Below are positions 36,980 to 47,128 of a DNA stretch of 64,000 nucleotides, in pieces. Location of the stretch: positions 4,402,001 through 4,466,000 of the forward strand of contig NZ_JBGEDP010000001.1 in assembly GCF_041206865.1 (NCBI RefSeq), written 5' to 3'. Source of the stretch: Mycobacterium sp. HUMS_12744610 (GTDB lineage: Bacteria > Actinomycetota > Actinomycetes > Mycobacteriales > Mycobacteriaceae). The position numbers and the translations under genes are program-made. The notes beneath the pieces are model-generated. The model did not search any database and was not told the DNA's origin. It saw only the letters and a program-made list of their open reading frames with translations. Numbering within the stretch: position 1 is the first letter of the stretch; each line of letters starts with the position of its first letter.

Positions 36980-39140
36980 TCAGCGGGTCGCGCGGCATGC
37001 CGAGGATCCGCTCGGCGATCTGGTTGCGGGTGACCTCCGAGGTACCGCCCGCGATGGCCATGCCGCGCGCGCCCATCGCCATCCGGCCGACGACCGCGCC
37101 GGGCCCGTCGGTCAGCGCGACCTCGGGTCCCACCAGCGCGGCCCAGATCGCGGCGCCCTCGATCATGTGGTCGGCCAGCTTGAGCTTGGTGATGTTGCCC
37201 TCCGGGCCGGGACCGGCCCCTTCGACGCTGCGGGCCGCGCGCCGCAGGTTCAGCAACCGCAGGGCGTGATCCTCAGCCAGGAACCGACCCACCCGGGCCT
37301 TCGCGCCCGCCAACCGGTCCCCGCTCTGCCCGGCCAGCTGCACCAAAGTGGGGGCCAGCCCGCCGTAGAACGCCCCGCTGCCGCCGCCGATGCTGACCCG
37401 CTCGTTGCCCAGCGTGGCGCGCGCGACCGTCCACCCCGAGTTGGGCGTGCCGACGACGTCCTCGTCGGGGACGAAGACGTCGTTGAAGAACACCTCGTTG
37501 AACTCCGAGCCGCCGGTGATCTGCCGCAGCGGCCGCACCTCGACCCCGGGACCCTTCATGTCGATGATCACGGTGGTGATGCCGGCGTGCTTGGGCGCGT
37601 CGGGATCGGTGCGCACGGTGGCCAGGCCGCGGGCGCAGTACTGGGCGCCGCTGGTCCACACCTTCTGCCCGTTGATCTTCCAGCCGCCGTCCACCCGGAC
37701 CGCGCGGGTCTTGACCGACGCGGCGTCCGAGCCGGCCTCGGGCTCGGAGAACAGCTGGCACCAGATCTCTTCCTGGCGCAGCGCCTTCTCGACGAATCTC
37801 TCGATCTGCCACTCGGTTCCGTGCTGAATCAAAGTCAGGATGACCCACCCGGTGATCGAGTAGTCGGGGCGCTTGATGCCCGCGGCGCGGAACTCCTCCT
37901 CGATCACCAGTTGCTCGACGGCGTCGGCGGCGCGGCCCCAGGGCTTGGGCCAGTGTGGCATCACGTAGCCGGTCTCGATCAGCTTGTCGCGCTGCGCCTT
38001 GTCGTCCAGCGCCGCGATCTCGGCGGCGTCGGCGCGGATGTGGGTACGCAGCTCTTCGGCTTCGGGCGGCAGGTCCAGGCTGTTCTCCCGGGTCACCCCG
38101 GCCGCGGTGCGCTCCAAGACGTCGCACGGCGGCGCGTCACCGCCGAACAGGGCCGCACTCACCAGCGCCCGGCGCAGGTGCAGATGCGCGTCGTGCTCCC
38201 AGGTGAAGCCGATCCCGCCGTGTACCTGGATGTTGAGCTCGGCGTTGCGCGCGTAGGCCGGGAAGGCCAGCGCCGCCGCGACCGCGGCGGCCAGCCTGAA
38301 CTGCGCCTCGTCCTCGGCTGCCGCGCGCGAGGCGTCCCACACCGCGGCGACGCCGGACTCGGCGCCGACCAGCATGTTCGCGCAATGGTGCTTGACCGCT
38401 TGGAAAGTCGCGATGGTGCGGCCGAACTGCTGGCGCACCTTCGCGTAGTCGACGGCGGACTCGACGCAGTCCGACGCCCCGCCCACCGCCTCGGCGGCCA
38501 GCAGCGTCCGGGCCCGGGCCAGCGCGGATTCCCGCCCGCCCGCCACCACGTCGTCGGCGGTGATGCTCACGTTCTGCAGGCGGACGCGTCCCGACCGCCG
38601 GGTCGGGTCCAGATTCTCCGGGACCTCGACCGACACCCCGGCGCGGTCGCGCTCCAGCAGCAGGACGTCGTCACCGGCGGCGATCAGCAACAGCTCGGCC
38701 AGCCCGGCCCCCAGCACGATCCCGGCCTCGCCCTCGGCGACACCGTTTTCGAACCGCACCCGACCGTCCAGGCCGATGCCCGCGGTGACGGTTCCGTCGA
38801 TCAGGCCGGGCAGCAGCCGCGACTTCTGCGCGGCGGTGCCGTCCTTGGCGATCACCGCCGAGGCGATCACGGTCGGGACGAAGGGTCCCGGCGCGACCGC
38901 GCGCCCGAGTTCCTCGACCACCACCACGAGTTCGGGCAACCCGTAGCCCGACCCGCCGTGCTCCTCGTCGATGTGCAGCCCGAGCCACCCGAGTTCGACC
39001 AGGTTCGGCCAGAATCCCGGCCGCGCCTCGTCGGGGGCGTCGAGCAGCGACCCCGCCGCCCAGCGCGCCTTCTGCGAGGTGAGGAACGCGCGCGCCACCT
39101 CGGCGAGCTCGCGGTGGTCGTCGGTCAGTGCGATAGCCAT
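36972..39140 (-). CDS. fadE22: two-domain acyl-CoA dehydrogenase FadE22
   Basis: A 722-residue fusion of two acyl-CoA dehydrogenase units, as in M. tuberculosis FadE22 (Rv3061c). The first half has ELGWLGLHIDEEHGGSGYGLPEL and VHGGIGFTWEHDAHLHLRR. The second half has QLFSEPEAGSDAASVKTRAVRVDGGW (FAD/substrate loop), INGQKVWTSGAQYCARGL and AIAGGTSEVTRNQIAERILGMPRD. It oxidises acyl-CoA thioesters with FAD, probably branched or sterol-derived. ATG 39140 has GAGGAG upstream. Its stop overlaps the HxlR gene. Confidence 0.95.
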   Translation of the reverse strand: MAIALTDDHRELAEVARAFLTSQKARWAAGSLLDAPDEARPGFWPNLVELGWLGLHIDEEHGGSGYGLPELVVVVEELGRAVAPGPFVPTVIASAVIAKDGTAAQKSRLLPGLIDGTVTAGIGLDGRVRFENGVAEGEAGIVLGAGLAELLLIAAGDDVLLLERDRAGVSVEVPENLDPTRRSGRVRLQNVSITADDVVAGGRESALARARTLLAAEAVGGASDCVESAVDYAKVRQQFGRTIATFQAVKHHCANMLVGAESGVAAVWDASRAAAEDEAQFRLAAAVAAALAFPAYARNAELNIQVHGGIGFTWEHDAHLHLRRALVSAALFGGDAPPCDVLERTAAGVTRENSLDLPPEAEELRTHIRADAAEIAALDDKAQRDKLIETGYVMPHWPKPWGRAADAVEQLVIEEEFRAAGIKRPDYSITGWVILTLIQHGTEWQIERFVEKALRQEEIWCQLFSEPEAGSDAASVKTRAVRVDGGWKINGQKVWTSGAQYCARGLATVRTDPDAPKHAGITTVIIDMKGPGVEVRPLRQITGGSEFNEVFFNDVFVPDEDVVGTPNSGWTVARATLGNERVSIGGGSGAFYGGLAPTLVQLAGQSGDRLAGAKARVGRFLAEDHALRLLNLRRAARSVEGAGPGPEGNITKLKLADHMIEGAAIWAALVGPEVALTDGPGAVVGRMAMGARGMAIAGGTSEVTRNQIAERILGMPRDPLIN

Positions 39141-39169
39141 GGGTTCTCCTCGCGGGGGGCTGACCGCCT

Positions 39170-39194
39170 GCCCCGCTCCGGAAGGGAGCGGGGC
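39170..39194 (-). terminator. strong hairpin between the SDR and fadE22
   Basis: GCCCCGCTCC and GGAGCGGGGC form a 10-bp perfect stem with a 5-nt loop, 30 bp before the fadE22 start. It could end the upstream SDR transcript. No U-run follows; it might also be a fadE22 leader structure. Confidence 0.5.
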
Positions 39195-39205
39195 GGCTGC
39201 CTAAA

Positions 39206-39213
39206 GAGTGTAC
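39206..39213 (-). promoter_or_regulatory. GAGTGTACT motif upstream of fadE22
   Basis: GAGTGTACTTATT starts here, 66 bp before the fadE22 start. It repeats the motif at 36088 upstream of the thiolase-like gene, so the two lipid genes may share a promoter or regulator element. Confidence 0.3.
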
Positions 39214-39244
39214 TTATTCCCGTCAGGAACCCGACCCGGGGTGG

Positions 39245-40003
39245 CTACTTGGGCGCGAACCGCTGCCCGGCGTCCAGCCGGATGCACTGGCCGTTGAGCA
39301 TCGGGTTGTCCACGATGGCCGCCGCCAGCTTCGCGTACTCGATGGGCCGGCCCATCCGCTTGGGGAATGCCGCGTCCTTGACCAGGGCGGTCGCCATCTC
39401 GTCGGGAACCATGGAGGTGATCCCGGTCAGGAACAGGCTCGGGGCGATCGCCAGCACCCGGATGCCCAGCGACCCCAGGTCGCGGGCCATCGTCAGGCAC
39501 ATGCCCGCGATCCCGGCCTTGGCGGCGGTGTAGGCGATCTGCCCGATCTGGCCCTCGAAGGCCGCGATCGACGCGGTGTTGATGATGACGCCGCGCTCCT
39601 CGTCCTCGGGGTCGTTCTTGGCCATGTGCGCGGCGGCCAGGCGGCTGATGTTGAACGTGGCGATGAGGTTGAGATCGACGACGGACTGGAAGGATTCGAG
39701 GTCGTGCGGGCCGTCCTTGGTCAGCGTCCGCTTGGCGATGCCGCCACCGGCGGTCGTCACCACGACGTGCAGGCCGCCCAGCTTGTCGACGGCGCTCTGC
39801 AGGGTCTGCTCGGTGCCGGTGAAGTCGGTGACGTCGACGGGATAGAACGCGCCGCCGAGCCCGTCGGCCACGTTCTTGCCGTCGGAGTTCTCCCGGTCCA
39901 GGACCGCGACCTGGGCGCCGCGCTGCGCCAGCAGTTCGGCGGTGGCGCGGCCCATCCCCGACGCGCCGCCGATGACGACGACCTTCTTTCCGTTGATCTC
40001 CAT
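39245..40003 (-). CDS. SDR-family 3-hydroxyacyl-CoA dehydrogenase-like
   Basis: A 252-residue SDR of the HSD17B10/type II 3-hydroxyacyl-CoA dehydrogenase group. NAD-binding GGASGMGRATAELL is at about 12-25, then VAVLDREN (Asp for NAD), VTTAGGG, NTASIAAFEGQIGQIAYTAAKAG (Ser and Tyr-x3-Lys), and MNGQCIRLDAGQRF-type end. It likely oxidises 3-hydroxyacyl-CoA in beta-oxidation, the step after FadE-type enzymes. ATG 40003 is preceded by AAGGAGCACC. A GTAACGTTAC palindrome lies 32 bp upstream. Confidence 0.92.
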   Translation of the reverse strand: MEINGKKVVVIGGASGMGRATAELLAQRGAQVAVLDRENSDGKNVADGLGGAFYPVDVTDFTGTEQTLQSAVDKLGGLHVVVTTAGGGIAKRTLTKDGPHDLESFQSVVDLNLIATFNISRLAAAHMAKNDPEDEERGVIINTASIAAFEGQIGQIAYTAAKAGIAGMCLTMARDLGSLGIRVLAIAPSLFLTGITSMVPDEMATALVKDAAFPKRMGRPIEYAKLAAAIVDNPMLNGQCIRLDAGQRFAPK

Positions 40004-40034
40004 CCGGTGCTCCTTGTCAGAATGCCTGGTATCT

Positions 40035-40044
40035 GTAACGTTAC
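40035..40044. promoter_or_regulatory. GTAACGTTAC palindrome between the SDR and ligB
   Basis: A 10-bp perfect palindrome in the 101-bp divergent gap, 32 bp before the SDR start and 61 bp before ligB. It may be a regulator half-site pair for the SDR gene. Confidence 0.4.
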
Positions 40045-40104
40045 GTAGGCACGCTAGCGCGTCGCCCCGGCGGGGTTGTCGGCGAGCCGTGCCAAGCTGG
40101 TTTC

Positions 40105-41634
40105 GTGCTCCTCCTCGATGTGGCCGCGGCGTCGCTGGCCGTGGGCGGCACGTCGTCGCGCCTGGCCAAGGTCGCGCTCATCGCCGAGCTGCTGCGCCGC
40201 GCCGCGCCCGACCCGGAGCTGGTGGCCGTCGTGGTGTCCTGGCTCTCCGGCGAGCTGCCGCAGCGCCAGATCGGTGTCGGCTGGGCGTCGCTGCGGTCCA
40301 GGCCCGCGCCCGCGGCCGAGCCGTCGCTCACCGTCGCCGGCGTCGACGCCACCCTTTCCGAGATCGGCGCGGTGGCGGGGAAGGGCGCGCAGGCGCGCCG
40401 GGCCGGCCTCGTGGTCGGATTATTCGGCGCTGCAACGGAACCCGAGCAGACGTTCCTGCTCCGGCTGCTCGGCGGGGAGCTGCGCCAGGGCGCGCTGGCC
40501 GGGATCATGGCCGACGCCGTGGCCACGGCCGCCGATCTTCCCGCCGCCGCGGTCCGGCGCGCCGCGATGCTGGGCGGAGACCTGCCGGCGGTGGCCGCGA
40601 CCGCGCTGTGCGGCGGCGCCACCGCCCTGGACGCGTTCGCGCTGCGGGTCGGCCGCCCGGTGGGCCCGATGCTGGCACAGACCGCGACCGGCGTGACCGA
40701 TGCGCTCGAACGCCACGGCGGCACAACGATTTTCGAAGCAAAGCTGGACGGCGCCCGGGTGCAGATCCACCGGTCCGGCGGCGCGGTGAGCGTCTACACC
40801 CGCAGTCTCGACGACGTCACCGCCCGCCTGCCCGAGGTGGTGGAGGCGACGCTGGCGCTGCCGGTGCACGACCTGATCGCCGACGGCGAGGCGATCGCGC
40901 TGCGGCCGGACAACCGGCCGCACCGCTTCCAGGTGACCGCGTCACGGTTCGGCCGCTCGGTCGACGTGGCCCGAGCCGTGGCGGCCCAGCGGCTCTCGGT
41001 GTTCTTCTTCGACATCCTGCACTGCGACGGCACCGACCTGATCGACGCTGCGACCACCGAACGGTTGGCCGCCCTGGACGCGTTGGTGCCGGCCGCGCAC
41101 CGGGTCGACCGGCTGGTCACGTCCGACCCCGAGGCGGCGGCCCGTTTTCTCGACGCCACACTGGCCGCCGGCCACGAAGGGGTGCTGGCCAAGTCGGCGG
41201 ACGCACCTTACCAGGCGGGGCGCCGCGGCGCGGGCTGGCTCAAGGTCAAGCCCGTGCACACGCTGGATCTGGTGGTGCTCGCCGTGGAGTGGGGGTCCGG
41301 GCGACGCCGCGGCAAGCTGTCCAACATCCATCTGGGCGCGCGCGATCCGGTCACCGGTGAATTCGTGATGGTGGGAAAGACTTTCAAGGGCATGACCGAC
41401 GCAATGCTCGACTGGCAGACGGCCCGGTTCAGCGAACTCGCCGTCGGCGGAACCGAGGGCCACGCGGTGCGGCTGCGCCCCGAGCAGGTGGTCGAGGTGG
41501 CGCTGGACGGGGTGCAGAGGTCGACGCGCTATCCCGGCGGGCTGGCGCTGCGCTTCGCCCGCGTGGTGCGCTACCGCGACGACAAGGGCCCGGCCGACGC
41601 CGACACCATCGACACCGTGCGCGCGCTGTACTGA
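40105..41634 (+). CDS. ligB: ATP-dependent DNA ligase LigB
   Basis: A 509-residue ATP-dependent DNA ligase (Rv3062 homologue). The N-terminal domain is helical ([29 protein letters not shown]). The nucleotidyl-transferase core starts at PMLAQTATG; the adenylated lysine is in [12 protein letters not shown] (about residue 211). Motif III is DGEAIAL, motif [17 protein letters not shown], and motif [20 protein letters not shown]. It has an OB-fold tail. It repairs nicks as an accessory to NAD-dependent LigA. The start is GTG 40105. Confidence 0.96.
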   Translation: MLLLDVAAASLAVGGTSSRLAKVALIAELLRRAAPDPELVAVVVSWLSGELPQRQIGVGWASLRSRPAPAAEPSLTVAGVDATLSEIGAVAGKGAQARRAGLVVGLFGAATEPEQTFLLRLLGGELRQGALAGIMADAVATAADLPAAAVRRAAMLGGDLPAVAATALCGGATALDAFALRVGRPVGPMLAQTATGVTDALERHGGTTIFEAKLDGARVQIHRSGGAVSVYTRSLDDVTARLPEVVEATLALPVHDLIADGEAIALRPDNRPHRFQVTASRFGRSVDVARAVAAQRLSVFFFDILHCDGTDLIDAATTERLAALDALVPAAHRVDRLVTSDPEAAARFLDATLAAGHEGVLAKSADAPYQAGRRGAGWLKVKPVHTLDLVVLAVEWGSGRRRGKLSNIHLGARDPVTGEFVMVGKTFKGMTDAMLDWQTARFSELAVGGTEGHAVRLRPEQVVEVALDGVQRSTRYPGGLALRFARVVRYRDDKGPADADTIDTVRALY

Positions 41635-41664
41635 GCCGCGCCGCGCTCGCCGTAGGGTTTGTCC

Positions 41665-42925
<1,261 letters not shown>

Positions 42926-42940
42926 CGGCTCGACGCCGCC

Positions 42941-44446
42941 TCACTGCGAGTCGGAATGCCACCGCCAGTCGGGCCGGTGGACGTATTGCAGCGCCTCGGC
43001 CACCGTCAGCCCGCTCGCCGCGCGGGCGCGGTTGTCCGCGCAGTGCCGGCGGAAGATTGCCATTTCGGCCTCGCTCGGCGGATGCGCATCGCGATAGGGC
43101 ACTTTCTGCCCCACCAGCATCACCAGATGTCCTTCGAGCCCGAACTGATTGTCCTGCCCGATCGTGCTGGTCACATAGTGCCGGCAGAAGGTCGTCGGCC
43201 CGTTGTCGCGATAGAAGTCCAGCAGCGGCTGCACCGGTGTCACGTCCACCTCGTTGCAGCACGCGGTCCAGAAGTCGTTCTGGATGCGCGTGTTGAACCG
43301 GTAGTGGATGGACAGGAAGTCCCTGATGCCGTCCCACCAGTCGACGAACAGCGTGTTGTACAGCGCCTGAAGGCTCGGGGTCGGGTCGCACCGCGACTCC
43401 ACGAGCATCTCGACCATCGCCTTGATCTGCGACGAGGCGACCATGAGCGCCGTCGCCTCGAGCGGCTCGACGAAGCCGCACGCGTTGCCGATCGCGAAGA
43501 CGTTCTTGACCCAGCCCTTCTCGTAGCGCCCGGAGCGGAACTTCACGACGTGATCCCACGTCGTGGCCTTCGGGTTCTTCTGCACGAACTCCTCGCGCGC
43601 CTGGTCGTCGCTGAGGAACTGTGACGAATAGACGTAGCCGCGGTTGATCGCGTGCTCGTGGTCGATCTGCCAACACCAGCCGGCCTCCATCGTCTCGGCG
43701 ATGGTGTAGGGATAGATGAACTCGTCGGTCCGGTCCCAGCTGCCGACGATGGCGCGGTCACAGAACAGCGAGCTGTCGTAGGGGACGAACGGCGTCCCCA
43801 GCGCGCGGCCGAGCAACTCGGAACGAAAGCCGGTCGCGTCGACGTACAGGTCGGCCGAGAACGTGCGGCCGTCCTCGAGGATGACGGACTGCACACCCTG
43901 CTCATCGACGGGCACGCCGGTGATGCGGGCGTCGATGATCTCGATGCCCCGCGTGCCGCAAGCGGCCTCCAGCGCCTCGACCAGCGCGGGATTGTACAGG
44001 TGCAGCGCCACGTTGGGCGTGACCAACGGCCCCTCGCCGGCCGGATGCCGCTCGAACGCTTTGCCCTGGGCCATCAGCGCGGCGTTCATGTCGACGCTGT
44101 CGAACTCATCGTTGCAGTAGAAGCCGTTATAGCGATCCAGGTCGGTGTAGTAGGCGTCGAGCTGGAACTGGAACCCGTAGTCGAACGACTTGCGCGGTCC
44201 CCAGAGGAAGTGGATGCCCGTCTTCCAGGTCGGCCGGACGATCGAATAGAACTGCTTCTGCGGCAGCTTCAGGTAGTCGAAGAGCAGGTTGACAATCTGC
44301 GGCGTGGTGCTTTCGCCGACGCCGATCACACCGATGTCCTTGCTGCGCACGACGCGGACCTCGAGCTGAGGAGCCCGCTGTTTGAGCGCAAGCGCGGTCA
44401 TCAGGCCAGCGCTGCCGCCGCCTACGACGAGTACGGATTCGATCAT
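42941..44446 (-). CDS. flavin-dependent halogenase-like protein
   Basis: A 501-residue FAD-dependent tryptophan-halogenase-family protein. FAD-binding GGGSAGLMTALALKQ is at about 9-23, GVGESTTPQIVN near 42, and the lysine of RPTWKTGIHF is at the position of the catalytic Lys in PrnA. GWCWQIDHEH matches the WxWxI motif, and GFVEPLEATALMV carries the Glu used by tryptophan halogenases. The key residues are thus present, but whether it halogenates a free substrate is unproven. ATG 44446 has GGGAGG only two bases before it. Hsp70 is divergent across 291 bp. Confidence 0.88.
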   Translation of the reverse strand: MIESVLVVGGGSAGLMTALALKQRAPQLEVRVVRSKDIGVIGVGESTTPQIVNLLFDYLKLPQKQFYSIVRPTWKTGIHFLWGPRKSFDYGFQFQLDAYYTDLDRYNGFYCNDEFDSVDMNAALMAQGKAFERHPAGEGPLVTPNVALHLYNPALVEALEAACGTRGIEIIDARITGVPVDEQGVQSVILEDGRTFSADLYVDATGFRSELLGRALGTPFVPYDSSLFCDRAIVGSWDRTDEFIYPYTIAETMEAGWCWQIDHEHAINRGYVYSSQFLSDDQAREEFVQKNPKATTWDHVVKFRSGRYEKGWVKNVFAIGNACGFVEPLEATALMVASSQIKAMVEMLVESRCDPTPSLQALYNTLFVDWWDGIRDFLSIHYRFNTRIQNDFWTACCNEVDVTPVQPLLDFYRDNGPTTFCRHYVTSTIGQDNQFGLEGHLVMLVGQKVPYRDAHPPSEAEMAIFRRHCADNRARAASGLTVAEALQYVHRPDWRWHSDSQ

Positions 44447-44540
44447 CGCCTCCCTGCTTCCCGTGCGCGCGACCGCCCGCCGACACGATCTTAAAAGTGG
44501 TGGCGGGTTGGGTTCATCCCCCGCTGATCCGGTAGACGGA

Positions 44541-44604
44541 CCGCTCCGGCGGGCTGAGAGGCGGCTGACTCCCGGGGTCAGCCGATAAGCCCGTGACAGA
44601 GCGG
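44541..44604. ncRNA. candidate structured RNA between halogenase and Hsp70 genes
   Basis: Three nested stems can form: CCGCTC/GAGCGG (44541-44546 with 44599-44604), GGGCT/AGCCC (44551-44555 with 44088+500, i.e. 44588-44592) and GGCTGAC/GTCAGCC (44563-44569 with 44577-44583). They are separated by asymmetric internal loops. It lies in the divergent leader region and could belong to either gene. It could also be chance pairing in GC-rich DNA. Confidence 0.35.
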
Positions 44605-44737
44605 ACTCATTCAAACAGACTCCACGGCATCCCGCTTGCCGACCGTACCCACCGGCGACCGCCGGCAGGCGGGGCCCAGGTCGCCACGCCGGGAAAAGGG
44701 TGTGCCCAAACCGGTGGCGCGGCCCTAAAATCGGGCG

Positions 44738-46252
44738 ATGCGAGTCGGTATCGACTTCGGCACCACCCACACCGTCGTTGCCGCCGTCGACAGGGGCAAC
44801 TACCCGGTCGTCTCCTTCGACGGGGCGGACACCTGGCCTTCGATCATCGCGGCGAACGCCGCCGGAGAGTTGCGGTTCGGCCCGGACGCCGCCGCCGTCC
44901 GCCACGAGCCGGGATGGTCGGTGCTGCGGTCGTTCAAGCGTCTGCTCAACGACGCCGGCCCCCAGACCGAGGTGACCCTGGCCGGGCGTAGCCACCGCCT
45001 GGCCGACCTGCTCACCGGCTTCCTGGCCCGGCTGCGGGCCGACCTCTACGACCGCTCGAACGCCGGGCTCGCGCCGGGTGAAACCGTCGAGGCCGCAATC
45101 AGCGTGCCGGCGAACGCCTCGAGCGCGCAGCGCTTCCTCACCCTGGACGCGTTCGTGGCGGCCGGCTTCCACGTCGTGGCCCTGCTCAACGAGCCCTCCG
45201 CCGCGAGCCTGGAATACGCCCACCGGTACCGCTCCACCATCACCGCCAGGCGCGAGTACGTCCTCGTCTACGACCTGGGCGGCGGCACCTTCGATGCCTC
45301 GCTGCTGAAGATGACCGGGCCCGCCAACGACGTCGTCCTCAGCGAGGGCATCCAGCGACTGGGCGGCGACGACTTCGACGGGGCCATCGTCGACCTGGTC
45401 CTGGCCGGGGCCGGGCTGGGCGCGGTGGACGACGAGCGCTACGACCTGCTGAAGGAAGAGTGCGCCGCCCGCAAGGAGGCCGTCGGACCGCAGACCCGCC
45501 GCTTCCTGGTGGACCTCACCGCGGTCGACCGGCCGCCGTTCGCCTGCGCGATCGACGACGTCTACGCGGCGTGCACCCCCCTCGTCGACCAGACCGTCGA
45601 GATCCTGCGTCGCGTGCTGCACGACCCGGCCGCGGGCGAGGTGACGGCGTCCGAGGTGGCGGGGATCTACGTGGTGGGCGGGGCGGGCAGCTTCCCGCTG
45701 GTCTCCCGGGTGCTGCGCGCGGCCTTCGGCGACAAACGCGTGAAACGCTCGCCGCATCCGTTCGCGGCGACGGCCATCGGCCTGGCCGTCTACCTCGACA
45801 CCGAGGCCGATTTCGAGCTCTCCGAACGCTTCTCGCGACACTTCGGGGTGTTCCGCGAGGCCGAGGCCGGGACCGGCGTCGTCTTCGACCCGATCGTGCC
45901 CAAGGACGCGCCCCTGCCGGCCGACACGCGTTCCCCGCTGGTCGTCCGGCGCACCTACCGGGCCGCGCACAACATCGGCTGTTTCCGGTTCGTGGAGTGC
46001 AGCCGCATGGTCGACGGCCGGCCCGACGGCGACGTGATGCCGTACGACCCGGTGTACTTCCCGTTCGACCCGGCCCTGTACGACCGCCCCGATCTCGGGC
46101 GGCACGCCGTCGGCCCGTGGACCAACGGGCCGGACGTCGAGGAGCGCTACGAAATCGCGCCCGGCGGCGCGGTGGAGGTCACGCTCACCACGCAGCCGGC
46201 CGGCTTCCGGCGCACCTTCCGGCTGGAGCGGCGCGCCGCCGCGGCCTCGTAG
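44738..46252 (+). CDS. Hsp70-like ATPase
   Basis: A 504-residue protein with a full Hsp70/actin ATPase domain. Phosphate 1 is GIDFGTTHTVVA (about 4-15), connect 1 and phosphate 2 are ALLNEPSAASLEYA and LVYDLGGGTFDASLL, and the adenosine site is IYVVGGAGSFPLVSRVLR. The C-terminal part (about 370-504) is a short beta-rich domain without a clear substrate-binding lid, so it differs from DnaK. It may be a chaperone-like regulator, with unknown client. It has no DnaJ partner nearby. ATG 44738 lacks a strong ribosome binding site. Confidence 0.9.
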   Translation: MRVGIDFGTTHTVVAAVDRGNYPVVSFDGADTWPSIIAANAAGELRFGPDAAAVRHEPGWSVLRSFKRLLNDAGPQTEVTLAGRSHRLADLLTGFLARLRADLYDRSNAGLAPGETVEAAISVPANASSAQRFLTLDAFVAAGFHVVALLNEPSAASLEYAHRYRSTITARREYVLVYDLGGGTFDASLLKMTGPANDVVLSEGIQRLGGDDFDGAIVDLVLAGAGLGAVDDERYDLLKEECAARKEAVGPQTRRFLVDLTAVDRPPFACAIDDVYAACTPLVDQTVEILRRVLHDPAAGEVTASEVAGIYVVGGAGSFPLVSRVLRAAFGDKRVKRSPHPFAATAIGLAVYLDTEADFELSERFSRHFGVFREAEAGTGVVFDPIVPKDAPLPADTRSPLVVRRTYRAAHNIGCFRFVECSRMVDGRPDGDVMPYDPVYFPFDPALYDRPDLGRHAVGPWTNGPDVEERYEIAPGGAVEVTLTTQPAGFRRTFRLERRAAAAS

Positions 46253-46262
46253 CCGGCCCGCC

Positions 46263-46928
46263 ATGGACCTCTACGACGTCATGCGAACCGCCTTCGCGGC
46301 GCGCGAGTTCACCGGCGACGCGCTGCCCGACGACGTGTTGTGGCGCATCCTCGACAACGCCCGGTTCGCCCCCAGCGGGGGCAACCGTCAGGGCGCACAC
46401 ATCACCGTGGTGCGCGACCCCCAGACCCGTCGCCGGCTCGCCGAGCTGGGCGCTCCCGCCGCCCGCCGCTACTTCGCCCAGCTCACGGCGGGCGAGAGCC
46501 CGTGGAACCCGCTGCACCCCAGCGGTGTGCCCCGGGACGTCATCGAGGCGACCGAGATTCCCGACACGTTCGTCGCGCCGCTGGCGAACGCGCCGGTCCT
46601 GCTGGTCGTCTCCGTCGACCTGGGCGTTCTCGCCGCCCTCGACCAGGACCTGGACCGCGTCGGCATCGCCGGCGGGGCCTCGGTCTACCCGCTGGTGTGG
46701 AACATCCTGCTGGCCGCCCGCAGCGAGGGCTACGGCGGCACGATCACCACGATGGCCATCGCGGCCGAGGACCGGGTCCGAGCGTTGCTGGGCATCCCCG
46801 ACACGCACGCGGTCGCCGCGCTCGTGCCGCTGGGCAAACCCACCCGCCGGCCGACCATGCTGCGCCGCCGGCCGGTCGCGGAGTTCGTCACCCGCGAACG
46901 CTTCGACGGCCCCGCGTTCGAGGGCTGA
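46263..46928 (+). CDS. nitroreductase-family protein
   Basis: A 221-residue FMN-dependent nitroreductase. The family start is FAAREFTGDALPDDVLWRILDNARFAPSGGNRQ (FMN-binding Arg and Ser), then GASVYPLVWNILLAARSEGYGGTIT and VAALVPLGKP near the C-terminus. It probably reduces nitro, quinone or enone compounds with NAD(P)H. It starts 10 bases after the Hsp70 stop, so the two are probably one transcript. The link between them is unclear. Confidence 0.9.
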   Translation: MDLYDVMRTAFAAREFTGDALPDDVLWRILDNARFAPSGGNRQGAHITVVRDPQTRRRLAELGAPAARRYFAQLTAGESPWNPLHPSGVPRDVIEATEIPDTFVAPLANAPVLLVVSVDLGVLAALDQDLDRVGIAGGASVYPLVWNILLAARSEGYGGTITTMAIAAEDRVRALLGIPDTHAVAALVPLGKPTRRPTMLRRRPVAEFVTRERFDGPAFEG

Positions 46929-46988
46929 GGCCACCGCCGTTTACCCCCGCGACCGCGCGGGAAGTGCTCATGGATGGCGCCGTCGTCC

Positions 46989-47006
46989 GCACCGGGAACC
47001 CGGTGC
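46989..47006. repeat. perfect inverted repeat after the nitroreductase
   Basis: GCACCGGG, AA, CCCGGTGC gives 8-bp perfect arms, 60 bp after the nitroreductase stop and 122 bp before the MFS start. The two-base loop fits a DNA operator better than a terminator. Confidence 0.4.
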
Positions 47007-47128
47007 GCCGTGCCCGACCGTTCGACGAGCCCGCGTGGGTGAGCGGTCCCGCCGGGTGAGGGGCAGGCCGGCTTCGGCGGTGGGCGGGCGGGCCTTGGCC
47101 AACTGACCGGAAAAGGCGACGAAACACC

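Noticed and set aside
44551..44604. Thiamine pyrophosphate riboswitch, suggested by GGCTGAGAG.
   Set aside because: The conserved CTGATCTGG half and the downstream stem are missing, and neither neighbour is a thiamine gene.
44447..46264. Upstream extension of the halogenase frame (frame open to 46264).
   Set aside because: The added part is antisense to the Hsp70-like gene and has no domain; the FAD motif begins right after ATG 44446.
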